Source of the DNA: G965202915 sp965202915
GTDB taxonomy: Bacteria > Pseudomonadota > Gammaproteobacteria > Eutrophobiales > Eutrophobiaceae
Direction: 5' to 3'
Assembly: GCA_965202915.1 (NCBI GenBank)
Contig: OZ241847.1
Location: 1,736,001 to 1,800,000 of the forward strand
DNA length: 64,000 nt
Numbering within the stretch: the first letter of the stretch is position 1; every line of letters begins with the position of its first letter. Positions 18,701 to 25,775 of the stretch are shown in pieces. The notes beneath the pieces are model-generated. The model saw only the letters and a list, made by a program, of their open reading frames with translations. It was not told where the DNA came from and did no database searches. Both the position numbers and the translations under genes were made by a program.

Positions 18701-21700
18701 TTACTGTCATCATGGACGTACACCACCTCGCCCGCCTCAAGTTGGGCCTGGGTGAATGAGTCGATGGCCGTGCCCGGGGCGGTGATTAGTTCCAGGCTTC
18801 CGTTTGCCGGTTCGGAGTCGGCGCCGGGCATCACCGTCCAGGTGAGCTCGGCCGCACCGTCGCTTATATCTATGTCCGTCGCCGCCAGGTCGTCCACGGT
18901 CAGGGTATAGCTTGCGCCCTCAACCACCGTGAACTCGGCATCGCCGCCCGTGGTCGGCGCCTCGTTGACGTCGTTGAGCATAATGCTCAACGGGGCATTC
19001 ACCCCAGGGTTCCCCATAACCTGCACGGTGACATCTAATTGGGTATTGCCGCCCTCAAAATCCAGCTCTTGCCCGGCCCTCAGGAACAGCTGGGTCTGGT
19101 CACCGTTCAGTTCAAACAGCCCCGCGTCGTCACCGACCAGCTCCAGCATACGCGCGTCGCCATCGGTATCGACCACCTCTATATCGGCGACCTGGGTGCG
19201 AACACTGGTGTTCTCATCCAGGGTGGCCACCGGGTTGCTCAGCGTCACCTCGGTCGGGGGTTCGTCCACGTTGGTGACCGGGATGCTCAGGTCGGCACTG
19301 ACCGCAGGGTTCCCCATAACCTGCACGGTCACCTCCAATAAGGGGTTGCTCTCATAGTCCAGCTCCGCGCCGGCGATCAGCAACAGCTCGGTCTGGGTCC
19401 CGTTCAGTTCAAACAGCAGCGCATCCGGCCCGACCAGCTCCAGACCGGGCAGGCCGCCATCCTCATCGGTGACGTTTATATCGGCCACCTTGAGGGCTCT
19501 GGTGGTGTCGGCGTTCTCGGCCAACGTGGTCACTTCGGTGGGGATCAGCGTCACCGCGGTCGGTGCCTCAGGCACGTCGTTGAGCGTAATGCTCAGGCCG
19601 GCACTTACCGCAGGGTTCCCCATAACCTGAACGGTGACGTCTAATTGGGTATTGCCGCCCTCAAAATCCAGCACTTGCCCGGCCCTCAGGAACAGCTGGG
19701 TTTGGTCACCGTTCAGATCAAACAGCCCCGCGTCGTCGCCGACCAGCTCCAGCATACGCGCGCCGCCATCGGCATCGACCACCTCTATATCGGCCACCCG
19801 GGTGCGGACAACGGTGTTCTCATCCAGGGTGGTCACCGGGTTGCTCAGCGTCACCGCGGTCGGCGCCTCAGGCACGTCGTTGAGCGTAATGCTCAACGGG
19901 GCATTCACTGCAGGGCTACTCCCGATAACCTGCACGGTGACGTCTAATCGGTTATTGGCAGACTCAAAATCCAGCACTTGCCCGGCCCTCAGGAACAGCT
20001 GGGTTTGGTCACCGTTCAGTTCAAACAGCCCCGCGTCGTCACCGACCAGCTCCAGCATGCGCGCGCCGCCATCGGCATCGGTCACATCTATATCGGCCAC
20101 CCGGGTGCGGACAACGGTGTTCTCATCCAGGGTGGCCACCGGGTTGCTCAGCGTCACCTCGGTCGGCGCCTCGGGGACGTTGGTCACCGGTATGCTCAGG
20201 TCGGCACTTACCGCAGGGTTCCCCATAACCTGCACGGTGACGTCTAATTGGGTATTGGCAGACTCAAAATCCAGCACTTGTCCGGCCCTCAGGAACAGCT
20301 GGGTTTGGTCACCGTTCAGATCAAACAGCCCCGCGTCGTCGCCGATCAGCTCCAGCATACGCGCGCCGCCATCGGCATCGACCACATCTATATCGGCCAC
20401 CCGGGTGCGGACACTGGTGTTCTCATCCAAGCTGGTCACCGGGTTGCTCAGCGTCACCGTGGTCGGCGCCTCAGGCACGTCGTTGAGCGTAATGCTCAAC
20501 GGGGCATTCACTGCAGGGCTACTCCCGATAACCTGCACGGTGACGTCTAATTGGGTATTGGCAGACTCAAAATCCAGCACTTGTCCGGCCCTCAGGAACA
20601 GCTGGGTTTGGTCACCGTTCAGTTCAAACAGCCCCGCGTCGTCACCGACCAGCTCCAGCATACGCGCGCCGCCATCGGCATCGACCACCTCTATATCGGC
20701 CACCCGGGTGCGGGCAACGGTGTTCTCATCCAAGGTGGTCACTTGGTTGCTCAGCGTCACCGCGGTCGGTGCCTCAGGCACGTCGTTGAGCGTAATGCTC
20801 AACGGGGCATTCACTGCAGGACTACTCCCCATAACCTGCACGGTGACGTCTAATTGGGTATTGCCACCCTCAAAATCCAGCACTTGTCCGGCCCTCAGGA
20901 ACAGCTGGGTCTGGTCACCGTTCAGCTCAAACAGCCCCGCGTCGTCGCCGACCAGCTCCAGCATACGCGCGCCGCCATCGGCATCGACCACCTCTATATC
21001 GGCCACCCGTGTGCGGGCACTGGTGTTCTCATCCAAGGTGGTCACCGGGTTGCTCAGCGTCACCGCGGTCGGTGCCTCAGGCACGTCGTTGAGCGTAATG
21101 CTCAGGCCGGCACTTACCGCAGGGTTCCCCATAACCTGAACGGTGACGTCTAATTGGGTATTGCCGCCCTCAAAATCCAGCACTTGCCCGGCCCTCAGGA
21201 ACAGCTGGGTTTGGTCACCGTTCAGCTCAAACAGCCCCGCGTCGTCACCGATCAGCTCCAGCATACGCGCGCCGCCATCGGCATCGACCACCTCTATATC
21301 GGCCACTCGGGTGCGGACACTGGTGTTCTCATCCAAGCTGGTCACCGGGTTGCTCAGCGTCACCGCGGTCGGCGCCTCAGGCACGTCGTTGAGCGTAATG
21401 CTCAGGTCGGCACTGACCGCAGGGTTCCCCATAACCTGAACGGTGACGTCTAATTGGGTATTGCCGCCCTCAAAATCCAGCACTTGTCCGGCCCTCAGGA
21501 ACAGCTGGGTTTGGTCACTGCTCAGTTCAAACAGCCCCGCGTCGTCACCGACCAGTTCCAGCATACGCGCGCCGCCATCGACATCGACCACCTCTATATC
21601 GGCCGCCCGGGTGCGGACAACGGTGTTCTCATCCAAGGTGACCACCTGGTTGCTCAGCGTCACCTCGGTCGGTGCCTCGGGGACGTTGGTCACCGGTATG

Positions 21701-22179
21701 CTCAGGTCGGCACTTACCGCAGGGTTCCCCATAACGTTCAGCTCAAACAGCCCCGCGTCGTCACCGACCAGCTCCAGCATACGCGCGCCGCCATCGGCAT
21801 CGACCACCTCTATATCGGCCACCCGGGTGCGGACACTGGTGTTCTCATCCAAGGTGGTCACCGGGTTGCTCAGCGTCACCGCGGTCGGCGCCTCAGGCAC
21901 GTCGTTGAGCGTAATGCTCAGGCCGGCACTTACCGCAGGGTTCCCCATAACCTGAACGGTGACGTCTAATTGGGTATTGCCGCCCTCAAAATCCAGCACT
22001 TGCCCGGCCCTCAGGAACAGCTGGGTTTGGTCACCGTTCAGTTCAAACAGCCCCGCGTCGTCACCGACCAGCTCCAGCATACGCGCGCCGCCATCGGCAT
22101 CGACCACCTCTATATCGGCCACCCGGGTGCGGACAACGGTGTTCTCATCCAAGGTGGTCACCGGGTTGCTCAGCGTCAC
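9703..22179 (-). CDS. Giant FG-GAP/cadherin-repeat protein, C-terminal 4,158 codons
   Basis: Longest intact frame of the locus; the ATG/GTG at 22179 is formal because a one-base deletion at about 22209 separates it from upstream repeats. It holds ten type-B repeats (one internally deleted) and one type-A repeat, then a domain VNEAPTTGGDAEFTVVEGAS...FTLQVADDEGF, then 28 FG-GAP repeats in four groups of exactly seven (GFIIQGD...DVNGDGFADLIVGA...AGEAYVVFG). Each group is followed by a linker of about 170 residues (GDDVLNADGQATVVLAGAGD, LDLSTLADTRLSSIERIDL, RLLVNTAIDI). The DxNxDG loops are calcium sites typical of integrin-alpha-type propellers. The C-terminus (QNCCVTQTVDIRAF, then an acidic/Ala-rich tail ending LPPLSPDDG) shows no recognisable RTX-type or sorting signal. 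Confidence 0.9.
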   Translation of the reverse strand: MTLSNPVTTLDENTVVRTRVADIEVVDADGGARMLELVGDDAGLFELNGDQTQLFLRAGQVLDFEGGNTQLDVTVQVMGNPAVSAGLSITLNDVPEAPTAVTLSNPVTTLDENTSVRTRVADIEVVDADGGARMLELVGDDAGLFELNVMGNPAVSADLSIPVTNVPEAPTEVTLSNQVVTLDENTVVRTRAADIEVVDVDGGARMLELVGDDAGLFELSSDQTQLFLRAGQVLDFEGGNTQLDVTVQVMGNPAVSADLSITLNDVPEAPTAVTLSNPVTSLDENTSVRTRVADIEVVDADGGARMLELIGDDAGLFELNGDQTQLFLRAGQVLDFEGGNTQLDVTVQVMGNPAVSAGLSITLNDVPEAPTAVTLSNPVTTLDENTSARTRVADIEVVDADGGARMLELVGDDAGLFELNGDQTQLFLRAGQVLDFEGGNTQLDVTVQVMGSSPAVNAPLSITLNDVPEAPTAVTLSNQVTTLDENTVARTRVADIEVVDADGGARMLELVGDDAGLFELNGDQTQLFLRAGQVLDFESANTQLDVTVQVIGSSPAVNAPLSITLNDVPEAPTTVTLSNPVTSLDENTSVRTRVADIDVVDADGGARMLELIGDDAGLFDLNGDQTQLFLRAGQVLDFESANTQLDVTVQVMGNPAVSADLSIPVTNVPEAPTEVTLSNPVATLDENTVVRTRVADIDVTDADGGARMLELVGDDAGLFELNGDQTQLFLRAGQVLDFESANNRLDVTVQVIGSSPAVNAPLSITLNDVPEAPTAVTLSNPVTTLDENTVVRTRVADIEVVDADGGARMLELVGDDAGLFDLNGDQTQLFLRAGQVLDFEGGNTQLDVTVQVMGNPAVSAGLSITLNDVPEAPTAVTLIPTEVTTLAENADTTRALKVADINVTDEDGGLPGLELVGPDALLFELNGTQTELLLIAGAELDYESNPLLEVTVQVMGNPAVSADLSIPVTNVDEPPTEVTLSNPVATLDENTSVRTQVADIEVVDTDGDARMLELVGDDAGLFELNGDQTQLFLRAGQELDFEGGNTQLDVTVQVMGNPGVNAPLSIMLNDVNEAPTTGGDAEFTVVEGASYTLTVDDLAATDIDISDGAAELTWTVMPGADSEPANGSLELITAPGTAIDSFTQAQLEAGEVVYVHDDSNTLSDGFTLQVADDEGFQAADPVIVSIDITRKLDSIDLSEPIVAEGFIIQGDAPGDYAGVSVSGAGDVNGDGFADLIVGAHRGDDGGGSNAGEAYVVFGKASTPQVVDLTNLAVGDGFIIQGESNNDQAGRSVSGAGDVNGDGFADLIVGAPMGDDGGISAGEAYLVFGKENDFGRLIGSRRVIDLDRLAPVDGFIIQGESNNDQAGRSVSGAGDVNGDGFADLIVGAYRGNDGGAFAGEAYLVFGKADGFGNPMGGRRVIDLTNLAVGDGFIIQGDADNDQAGRSVSSAGDVNGDGYADLIVGARQGDDGGSNAGEAYLVFGKASGFGSSMGGRRVIDLANLAAGDGFIIQGDADNDQAGVSVSSAGDVNGDGFADLIVGANLADFEVPDSTTRTSAGEAYIVFGKASGPSDPFGSPMGGRQVINLDSLAAADGFIIRGAARGDFAGHSVSGAGDVNGDGFADLLVGAYRADVTTSDGDIKNNAGEAYLVFGKASGPSDPFGSPDGNRQVVDLDALAPEDGFIIQGDAPGDYAGYSVSAAGDVNGDGFADLLVGANRADVTTSDGNTRTNAGEAYVLFGGPAGLSAEAAAVPGTDGDDVLNADGQATVVLAGAGDDVLNIDGFGPDDLLKFDGGTGTDTLRLNGADLSLDLSTLADTRLSSIERIDLNGGGPGDNNSLNLTRLDLLSLSEVRIDGRAELRVDGNNGDRITVSDNGWVARGTEEIADVLYNVFDNGNARLLVNTAIDIGESLRRTVDLSEITMEDGFIIQGDAANDRAGISVSGAGDVNGDGYADLIVGAYFGDDGGGNAGEAYVVFGKSSNPRVVDLTSLAAGDGFIIQGDAPDDRAGRSVSGAGDVNGDGFADLIVGARLGDDGGRSAGEVYLVFGKEDDFGNDVSITLSDGTTVVRRVIDLESLAPADGFIIQGDRAYDNAGISVSDAGDVNGDGFADLIVGAYRGGDGGHEAGEAYLVFGKEGGFGGPMGGRQVVDLTNLVAGDGFIIQGDVSVDRAGRSVSSAGDVNGDGYADLLVGAPRGDDGGNEAGEAYLIFGKADGFGTPIGDRRVVDLTSLAVGDGFIIQGDEADGRVGMSVSGAGDVNGDGYADFIVGANLADVDIPDSNTRTNAGEAYVVFGKASGPSDPFGSPMGGRQVINLESLAAADGFIIQGDASGDNAGISVSGVGDVNGDGFADLLVGARQGDDGGTDAGEAYVVFGRASGPSDPFRSPDGIRRVIDLNALAPADGFIIQGDASGDNAGISVSGAGDVNGDGFADLFVGANRADVTTSDGNTKNDAGEAYILFGGPAGLSTEAAAVPGTYRDDVLNADGQATVVLAGAGDDVLNIDGFGPDDLLKFDGGTGTDTLRLNGADLSLDLSTLADTRLSSIERIDLNGGGPSDNNNLSLTRLDLLSLSEVRIDGRAELRVDGNDGDRITVSDNGWVPRGREEIADTLYNVFDNGNARLLVNTAIDISGIRLTVDLSKLAREDGFIIQGDEAGDNAGHSVSGVGDVNGDGFADFIVGARNGDDGGDNAGEAYVVFGKASNPRAVDLSNLAAGDGFIIQGDEAGDRAGFSVSGAGDVNGDGYADLLVGVRDGNDGGGNAGEAYLVFGKASGPSDPFGELVDGRQVVDLSNLAAGDGFIIQGDEAGDRAGHSVSSAGDVNGDGYADLIIGAPQGDDGANLAGEAYLVFGKASGPSDPFGSPDGSNRPVIDLSSLAAGDGFIIQGDEGGDNVGHSVSGAGDVNGDGYADLIIGAPFNDDGGNNAGLAYVVFGKQDNFGSADGSGRQVIGLSSLVAGEGFVIQGDTDQDQAGRRHISGAGDVNGDGYADLIIGVRGGDDGGTDAGEAYVVFGKASDPSDPFGELVGNRRVIDLSTLSAAEGFIIQGDTAYDAVGQGVSGAGDVNGDGYDDLLVGAPRGEDGEIDAGEAYVVFGKASDPSDPFGSLDGTNRRVVDLTDLTAGDGFTIRGDAADDRAGYSVSAAGDVNGDGFADLIVGANLADVTNPDGTPRTDAGEAYVLFGSSVGLATEAVAELGTAGDDLLNAAGEATVVLAGAGNDVLTIDGFSDTDLLRFDGGSGTDTLSLANLGAGTGLSLDLSTLADTRLSSIERIDLSGDGPDGNNTLTLTRLDLLNLSEVRTEGRAELRVDGNDGDRVTASDNGWVPRGREEIADVLYNVFDNGNARLLVNTAIDIGGIRLTVDLSELAREDGFIIQGDADNDQAGISVSDAGDVNGDGYADLIVGVRDGDDGGGNAGEAYVVFGKASNSQVVDLSNLAAGDGFIIQGDTDYDAAGHSVSGAGDVNGDGYADLIVGSRDGDDGGGNAGEAYVVFGKASGPSDPFGSPDSSNRQVIDLTNLAAGDGFIIQGDTAGDNAGFSVSGAGDVNGDGYTDLIIGARLDDEGGNSAGQVYLVFGKASDPSDPFGSPDGSGRQVIDLTNLAAGEGFIIRGDMAGDQVGQSVSGAGDVNGDGYADLIIGAAFGDDGGNDAGEAYLVFGKQDNFGSAEGSGRVIDLSSLGAADGFIIQGDTDLDQAGRRQISGAGDVNGDGYADLIIGARGGDDGGTDAGEAYVVFGKASDPSDPFGELVGSRRVIDLSTLSAADGFIIQGDTAYDAAGQGVSGAGDVNGDGYDDLLVGAPRAEDGEIEAGEAYILFGKASDPSNPFGSLDGTNRQVVDLTDLTAGDGFTIRGDAADDRAGYSVSGAGDVNGDGFADLIVGANLADVTTPDGTRTDAGEAYVLFGSSVGLTTEAAAELGMDGDDVLNVDGQATVVLAGAGDDVLNIDGFGDTDLLKFDGGTGTDTLRLVNPGASSSLSLDLSTLADTRLSSIEHIDLSGEGDNSLILTRLDLLNLSEVRTDGRAELRVDGNTGDSVTAPDDGWAQGGDVMIEGTMYRTFDNGNARLLVNMDVSLGGELMATSMATSAALLQNCCVTQTVDIRAFIEDLPPEDEAQQRKRLEDELAMLGPLPAAKAAMELEQPAAVAEPDADLFDLPPLSPDDG
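10480..18597 (-). repeat. Four blocks of seven FG-GAP repeats (beta-propellers) with linker domains
   Basis: Propeller 1 lies at about 16965-18597, propeller 2 at 14795-16440, propeller 3 at 12640-14285 and propeller 4 at 10480-12118. Each has seven units of about 60-87 residues; linkers occupy the gaps and the stretch 9960-10480. Blocks 3 and 4 share the order of special units (for example GRRHISGAG / GRRQISGAG as fifth unit), as do blocks 1 and 2, suggesting successive duplication of a propeller-plus-linker segment. Seven is the blade number of integrin-type propellers, so each block should fold as a closed ring. Confidence 0.88.
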
Positions 22180-23594
22180 CGCGGTCGGCGCCTCGGGGAC
22201 GTCGTTGAGGTAATGCTCAGGTCGGCACTTACCGCAGGGTTCCCCATAACCTGCACGGTGACGTCTAATTGAGTATTGCCGCCCTCAAAATCCAGCACTT
22301 GTCCGGCCCTCAGGAACAGCATATCCTGGTCGGAATTCAGCTCAAACAGCCCCGCGTCGTCACCGACCAGTTCCAGCATACGCGCGCCGCCATCGGCATC
22401 GACCACCTCTATATCGGCCACCCGGGTGCGGACACTGGTGTTCTCATCCAGGGTGGCCACCGGGTTGCTCAGCGTCACCGCGGTCGGCGCCTCAGGCACG
22501 TCGTTGAGCGTAATGCTCAGGCCGGCACTTACCGCAGGGTTCCCCATAACCTGCACGGTGACGTCTAATTGAGTATTGCCGCCCTCAAAATCCAGCACTT
22601 GCCCGGCCCTCAGGAACAGCTGGGTTTGGTCACCGTTCAGTTCAAACAGCCCCGCGTCGTCGCCGACCAGCTCCAGCATACGCGCGCCGCCATCGGCATC
22701 GACCACCTCTATATCGGCCACCCGGGTGCGGGCAACGGTGTTCTCATCCAAGGTGACCACCGGGTTGCTCAGCGTCACCGCGGTCGGCGCCTCGGGGACG
22801 TTGGTCACCGGGATGCTCAGGCCGGCACTGACCGCAGGGTTCCCCATAACCTGCACGGTGACGTCTAATTGGGTATTGCCGCCCTCAAAATCCAGCACTT
22901 GTCCGGCCCTCAGGAACAGCTGGGTTTGGTCACCGTTCAGATCAAACAGCCCCGCGTCGTCGCCGACCAGCTCCAGCATACGCGCGCCGCCATCGGCATC
23001 GACCACCTCTATATCGGCCACCCGGGTGCGAACACTGGTGTTCTCATCCAAGCTGGTCACTTGGTTGCTCAGCGTCACCGCGGTCGGCGCCTCGGGGACG
23101 TCGTTGAGTGTAATGCTCAACGGGGCATTCACTGCAGGGCTACTCCCGATAACCTGCACGGTGACGTCTAATTGGGTATTGGCAGACTCAAAATCCAGCA
23201 CTTGCCCGGCCCTCAGGAACAGCTGGGTTTGGTCACCGTTCAGATCAAACAGCCCCGCGTCGTCGCCGACCAGCTCCAGCATACGCGCGCCGCCATCGGC
23301 ATCGACCACCTCTATATCGGCCACCCGGGTGCGAACAACGGTGTTCTCATCCAGGGTGACCACCGGGTTGCTCAGCGTCACCGCGGTCGGCGCCTCAGGC
23401 ACGTCGTTGAGCGTAATGCTCAGGCCGGCACTGACCGCAGGGTTCCCCATAACCTGCACGGTGACGTCTAATTGGATATTGGCAGACTCAAAATCCAGCA
23501 CTTGTCCGGCCCTCAGGAACAGCTGGGTTTGGTCACCGTTCAGTTCAAACAGCCCCGCGTCGTCGCCGACCGCAGGTCGCGCCGCCATCGGCAT
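22176..23594 (-). CDS. Giant protein fragment: type-B cadherin-like repeats
   Basis: 472-codon open frame of 100-101-residue repeats (LDENTVVRTRVADIEVVDAD ... VQVMGNPAVSAGLSI), about four and a half units. At its 3' end the frame fails at about 22209, where GTTGAGGTAATG replaces the standard GTTGAGCGTAATG (one base lost); the shifted reading then ends TSTTSPRRRPR. At its 5' end it begins in a damaged repeat at 23570-23600. Not a separate gene; part of the locus 9703-30749. Confidence 0.7.
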   Translation of the reverse strand: MPMAARPAVGDDAGLFELNGDQTQLFLRAGQVLDFESANIQLDVTVQVMGNPAVSAGLSITLNDVPEAPTAVTLSNPVVTLDENTVVRTRVADIEVVDADGGARMLELVGDDAGLFDLNGDQTQLFLRAGQVLDFESANTQLDVTVQVIGSSPAVNAPLSITLNDVPEAPTAVTLSNQVTSLDENTSVRTRVADIEVVDADGGARMLELVGDDAGLFDLNGDQTQLFLRAGQVLDFEGGNTQLDVTVQVMGNPAVSAGLSIPVTNVPEAPTAVTLSNPVVTLDENTVARTRVADIEVVDADGGARMLELVGDDAGLFELNGDQTQLFLRAGQVLDFEGGNTQLDVTVQVMGNPAVSAGLSITLNDVPEAPTAVTLSNPVATLDENTSVRTRVADIEVVDADGGARMLELVGDDAGLFELNSDQDMLFLRAGQVLDFEGGNTQLDVTVQVMGNPAVSADLSITSTTSPRRRPR

Positions 23595-23705
23595 CGGTCA
23601 CATCTATATCGGCCACGGGTGCGGATACTGAGTGTTCTCATGCAAGCTGGTCACTTGGTTGCTCAGCGTCACCGCGGTCGGCGCCTCGGGGGTTGAGTGT
23701 AATGC

Positions 23706-24851
23706 TCAACGGGGCATCACTGCAGGGCTACTCCCGATAACCTGCACGGTGACGTCTAATTGGGTATTGGCAGACTCAAAATCCAGCACTTGCCCGGCCC
23801 TCAGGAACAGCTGGGTTTGGTCACCGTTCAGATCAAACAGCCCCGCGTCGTCGCCGACCAGCTCCAGCATACGCGCGCCGCCATCGGCATCGACCACCTC
23901 TATATCGGCCACCCGGGTGCGAACACTGGTGTTCTCATCCAAGCTGGTCACTTGGTTGCTCAGCGTCACCGCGGTCGGCGCCTCGGGGACGTCGTTGAGT
24001 GTAATGCTCAACGGGGCATTCACTGCAGGGCTACTCCCGATAACCTGCACGGTGACGTCTAATTGGGTATTGGCAGACTCAAAATCCAGCACTCCGGCCC
24101 TCAGGAACTGGGTTTGGTCACCGTTCAGATCAAACAGCCCCGCGTCGTCGCCGACCAGCTCCAGCATACGCGCGCCGCCATCGGCATCGACCACCTCTAT
24201 ATCGGCCACCCGGGTGCGAACACTGGTGTTCTCATCCAAGCTGGTCACCGGGTTGCTCAGCGTCACCGCGGTCGGCGCCTCAGGCACGTCGTTAAGCGTA
24301 ATGCTCAACGGGGCATTCACTGCAGGACTACTCCCCATAACCTGCACGGTGACGTCTAATTGGGTATTGGCAGACTCAAAATCCAGCACTTGTCCGGCCC
24401 TCAGGAACAGCATATCCTGGTCGGAATTCAGTTCAAACAGCCCCGCGTCGTCGCCGACCAGCTCCAGCATGCGCGCGCCGCCATCGGCATCGGTCACATC
24501 TATATCGGCCACCCGGGTGCGGATACTGGTATTCTCATCCAAGCTGGTCGCCGGGTTGCTCAGCGTCACCTCGGTCGGGGCCTCGGGGACGTCGTTGAGC
24601 GTAATGCTCAACGGGGCATTCACTGCAGGGCTACTCCCGATAACCTGCACGGTGACGTCTAATTGGGTATTGGCAGACTCAAAATCCAGCACTTGTCCGG
24701 CCCTCAGGAACAGCATATCCTGGTCGGAATTCCTCAAACAGCCCCGCGTCGTCACCGACCGCTCCAGCATACGCGCGCCGCCATCGGCATCGACCACCTC
24801 TATATCGGCCACCCGGGTGCGGACAACGGTGTTCTCATCCAGGGTGGCCAC
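23706..24851 (-). CDS. Giant protein fragment: type-B repeats with small internal deletions
   Basis: 381-codon frame of about four repeats. In one unit (about 24090-24115) residues are missing in frame (TQFLRAGVLDFES instead of TQLFLRAGQVLDFES). In the first unit the sequence MLERSVTTRGCLRNSDQDM replaces MLELVGDDAGLFELNSDQDM, produced by compensating indels near 24732-24765. Such scattered losses are absent from the repeats outside 23.5-25.8 kb. Part of the giant locus. Confidence 0.6.
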   Translation of the reverse strand: MATLDENTVVRTRVADIEVVDADGGARMLERSVTTRGCLRNSDQDMLFLRAGQVLDFESANTQLDVTVQVIGSSPAVNAPLSITLNDVPEAPTEVTLSNPATSLDENTSIRTRVADIDVTDADGGARMLELVGDDAGLFELNSDQDMLFLRAGQVLDFESANTQLDVTVQVMGSSPAVNAPLSITLNDVPEAPTAVTLSNPVTSLDENTSVRTRVADIEVVDADGGARMLELVGDDAGLFDLNGDQTQFLRAGVLDFESANTQLDVTVQVIGSSPAVNAPLSITLNDVPEAPTAVTLSNQVTSLDENTSVRTRVADIEVVDADGGARMLELVGDDAGLFDLNGDQTQLFLRAGQVLDFESANTQLDVTVQVIGSSPAVMPR

Positions 24852-25242
24852 CGGGTTGCTCAGCGTCAGCGGTCGGCGCCTCAGGCACGTCGTTAAGCGT
24901 AATGCCTCTATATCGGCACACCCGGGTCCCGATAACCTGCACGGTGACGTCTAATTGGGTATTGCCGCCCTCAAAATCCAGCACTTGCCCGGCCCTCAGG
25001 AACAGCATATCCTGGTCGGAATTCAGCTCAAACAGCCCCGCGTCGTCACCGACCAGTTCCAGCATACGCGCGCCGCCATCGGCATCGACCACCTCTATAT
25101 CGGCCACCCGGGTGCGAACAACGGTGTTCTCATCCAGGGTGGTCACCGGGTTGCTCAGCGTCACCGCGGTCGGCACCTCAGGCACGTCGTTGAGCGTAAT
25201 GCTCAGGCCGGCACTTACCGCAGGGTTCCCCATAACCTGCAC
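24835..25242 (-). CDS. Giant protein fragment: one and a half type-B repeats
   Basis: 135-codon frame containing one complete repeat (VPTAVTLSNPVTTLDENTVV ... DVTVQVIG), followed by a broken region TRVCRYRGITLNDVPEAPTA where part of a repeat was replaced around 24890-24930. It overlaps the neighbouring fragment by 17 bases only because of the frameshift. Part of the giant locus, not an independent gene. Confidence 0.5.
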   Translation of the reverse strand: MQVMGNPAVSAGLSITLNDVPEVPTAVTLSNPVTTLDENTVVRTRVADIEVVDADGGARMLELVGDDAGLFELNSDQDMLFLRAGQVLDFEGGNTQLDVTVQVIGTRVCRYRGITLNDVPEAPTADAEQPGGHPG

Positions 25243-25314
25243 GGTGACGTCTAATTGATATTGGCAGACTCAAAATCCAGCACTTGTCCGGCCCTCAGGA
25301 ACAGCTGGGTTTGG

Positions 25315-25587
25315 TCACCGTTCAGATCCATCAAACAGCCCCGCGTCGTCGCCGACCAGCTCCAGCATACGCGCGCCGCCATCGGAATCGACCACCTCTA
25401 TATCGGCCACCCGGGTGCGGATACTGGTGTTCTCATCCAAGGTGGTCACTTGGTTGCTCAGCGTCACCGCGGTCGGCGCCTCGGCACGTCGTTGAGCGTA
25501 ATGCTCACCGGCACTTACCGCAGGGCTACTCCCGATAACCTGCACGGTGACGTCTAATTGGGTATTGGCAGACTCAAAATCCAGCAC
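25315..25587 (-). CDS. Giant protein fragment: broken type-B repeat
   Basis: Ninety-codon frame starting LDFESANTQLDVTVQVIGSS, then a shortened junction (PAVSAGEHYAQRRAEAPTAV), and ending in VGDDAGLFDGSER. It is a remnant of the array with several indels (25495-25515, 25325-25332). Between 25588 and 25775 the sequence is a patchwork of short pieces of the repeat in the wrong order, with no continuing frame. Confidence 0.4.
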   Translation of the reverse strand: MLDFESANTQLDVTVQVIGSSPAVSAGEHYAQRRAEAPTAVTLSNQVTTLDENTSIRTRVADIEVVDSDGGARMLELVGDDAGLFDGSER

Positions 25588-25775
25588 TTGTCCCGGCCCT
25601 CAGGAACAGCAGCATACGCGCGCCGCCATCGGCATCGACCACCTCTATATGGTGCGGACAACGGTGTTCTCATCCAGGGTTCAGTTGCTCAGCGTCAAAC
25701 AGCCCCGCGTCGTCATTCCGACCAGCTCCAGCATGGCGCGCGCCGTCGGAATTCAGTTCAAACAGCCCCGCGTCG

